Part shown: positions 63,770 to 64,000 of the stretch, piece by piece
Numbering within the stretch: the stretch's first letter is position 1
Layout: each line of letters opens with the position of its first letter
Assembly: GCF_035918235.1 (NCBI RefSeq)
Contig: NZ_CP109485.1
Coordinates: forward strand, 3,162,001 to 3,226,000
Length of the DNA: 64,000 nt
Direction: 5' to 3'
Source of the DNA: Streptomyces sp. NBC_01445
Lineage (GTDB): Bacteria > Actinomycetota > Actinomycetes > Streptomycetales > Streptomycetaceae
The notes under the pieces: model-generated
What the model saw: the letters and a program-made list of their open reading frames with translations, nothing else
Told to the model about the DNA's origin: nothing
Database searches by the model: none
Program-made: the position numbers and the translations under genes

Positions 63770-64000
63770 TCACCTGCTGCGCCGCCTGCCGGTCACCAGC
63801 GCGACCACAAGGCCCGCCGAGCTGACGAGCACCGTCAGGACAGCGGCGCACACCGCACTGACAAGCCAGTCGGCATCCCCGCCCTGCCTCGCGTCCTCGC
63901 TCCACCACATCACCGTCAACACCACCCATGTACCACCGATCCAGGCGACAGCGCTCCGGACCGATGGCGCCTTGAACGGCTCTGCGCGGTCGATGTGCTC
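63770..64000 (-). CDS. Small membrane protein, 5' end outside the window
   Basis: The last 76 residues of a minus-strand frame ending TGA at 63772-63770. Two hydrophobic helices are seen, SAVAWIGGTWVVLTVMWW and WLVSAVCAAVLTVLVSSAGL, with a positively charged end TGRRRSR. The start is beyond base 64000. It converges on the ZapE-like gene with a 12-base gap. No family is recognised. Confidence 0.65.
   Translation of the reverse strand, partial: EHIDRAEPFKAPSVRSAVAWIGGTWVVLTVMWWSEDARQGGDADWLVSAVCAAVLTVLVSSAGLVVALVTGRRRSR

Noticed and set aside
63654..63929. Minus-strand frame of 91 codons at the right end
   Set aside because: It overlaps the end of the ZapE-like gene out of frame; the neighbouring frame ending at 63770 encodes a proper two-helix membrane protein.

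Overview
The window is high-GC actinobacterial chromosome, most likely Streptomyces. The reasons are the strong third-position GC bias, frequent GTG and TTG starts, a full-length two-domain geosmin synthase, a SAV2148-type HEPN protein, a glycogen-linked trehalose set (GlgX, TreY, TreZ) and many actinomycete regulators. I see no tRNA, rRNA, CRISPR array, insertion sequence or phage genes.

Layout. 1-15 kb is a cell-envelope glycopolymer locus. It holds the end of a Gfo/Idh-type oxidoreductase, a GtrA-type flippase, a membrane-anchored GT2 transferase, a WlbB-type sugar N-acetyltransferase, a small secreted protein, a tachylectin/DMFase-like protein, two tandem paralogous polytopic membrane proteins, and three tandem proteins that each join a GT2 domain to a CDP-glycerol glycerophosphotransferase domain. 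The last six genes lie on the minus strand and read as one block from about 14.96 kb down to 2.85 kb. 15.4-16.7 kb is a macrolide-type glycosyltransferase with what looks like its own repressed, leaderless promoter. 16.7-24.3 kb is a catabolic island: MaoC hydratase, acyl-CoA ligase, amidohydrolase and SDR genes face MarR and IclR regulators, followed by a Rieske oxygenase, a 54-residue protein and a ferredoxin reductase in one overlapping operon. This suggests breakdown of a (methoxy)aromatic or related acid through CoA esters; the substrate is not determined.

24.3-31.5 kb holds a sugar ABC importer (lipoprotein plus two permeases, no ATPase), a phosphotransferase-fold protein and a secreted GH95 glycosidase with a ricin-type lectin tail. 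31.6-36 kb holds an exonuclease, the HEPN protein and a copper amine oxidase that appears to be split into two separately exported polypeptides. 36-47 kb carries GlgX, TreY and TreZ, which together would turn glycogen into trehalose, interspersed with an MFS exporter, an M14 peptidase, an FHA protein and a GNAT. 47-55 kb holds a kinase-fold protein, an M24 peptidase, a calcineurin-like phosphoesterase behind a near-perfect operator, a PDZ membrane protein, a cytoplasmic-type multicopper oxidase and geosmin synthase. 55-64 kb is mostly housekeeping: universal stress protein, S9 peptidase, a YkgJ-pentapeptide fusion, MsrB, MurC, a RibD-like reductase, a ZapE/AFG1 ATPase and a truncated membrane protein.

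The most unusual observations are the split copper amine oxidase with an altered cofactor motif, the triple GT2-TagF array in which the middle copy has lost the usual GT-A nucleotide-binding acidic pair, the lectin-DMFase fusion, the 54-residue protein wedged inside the Rieske operon, and several strong candidate operators.
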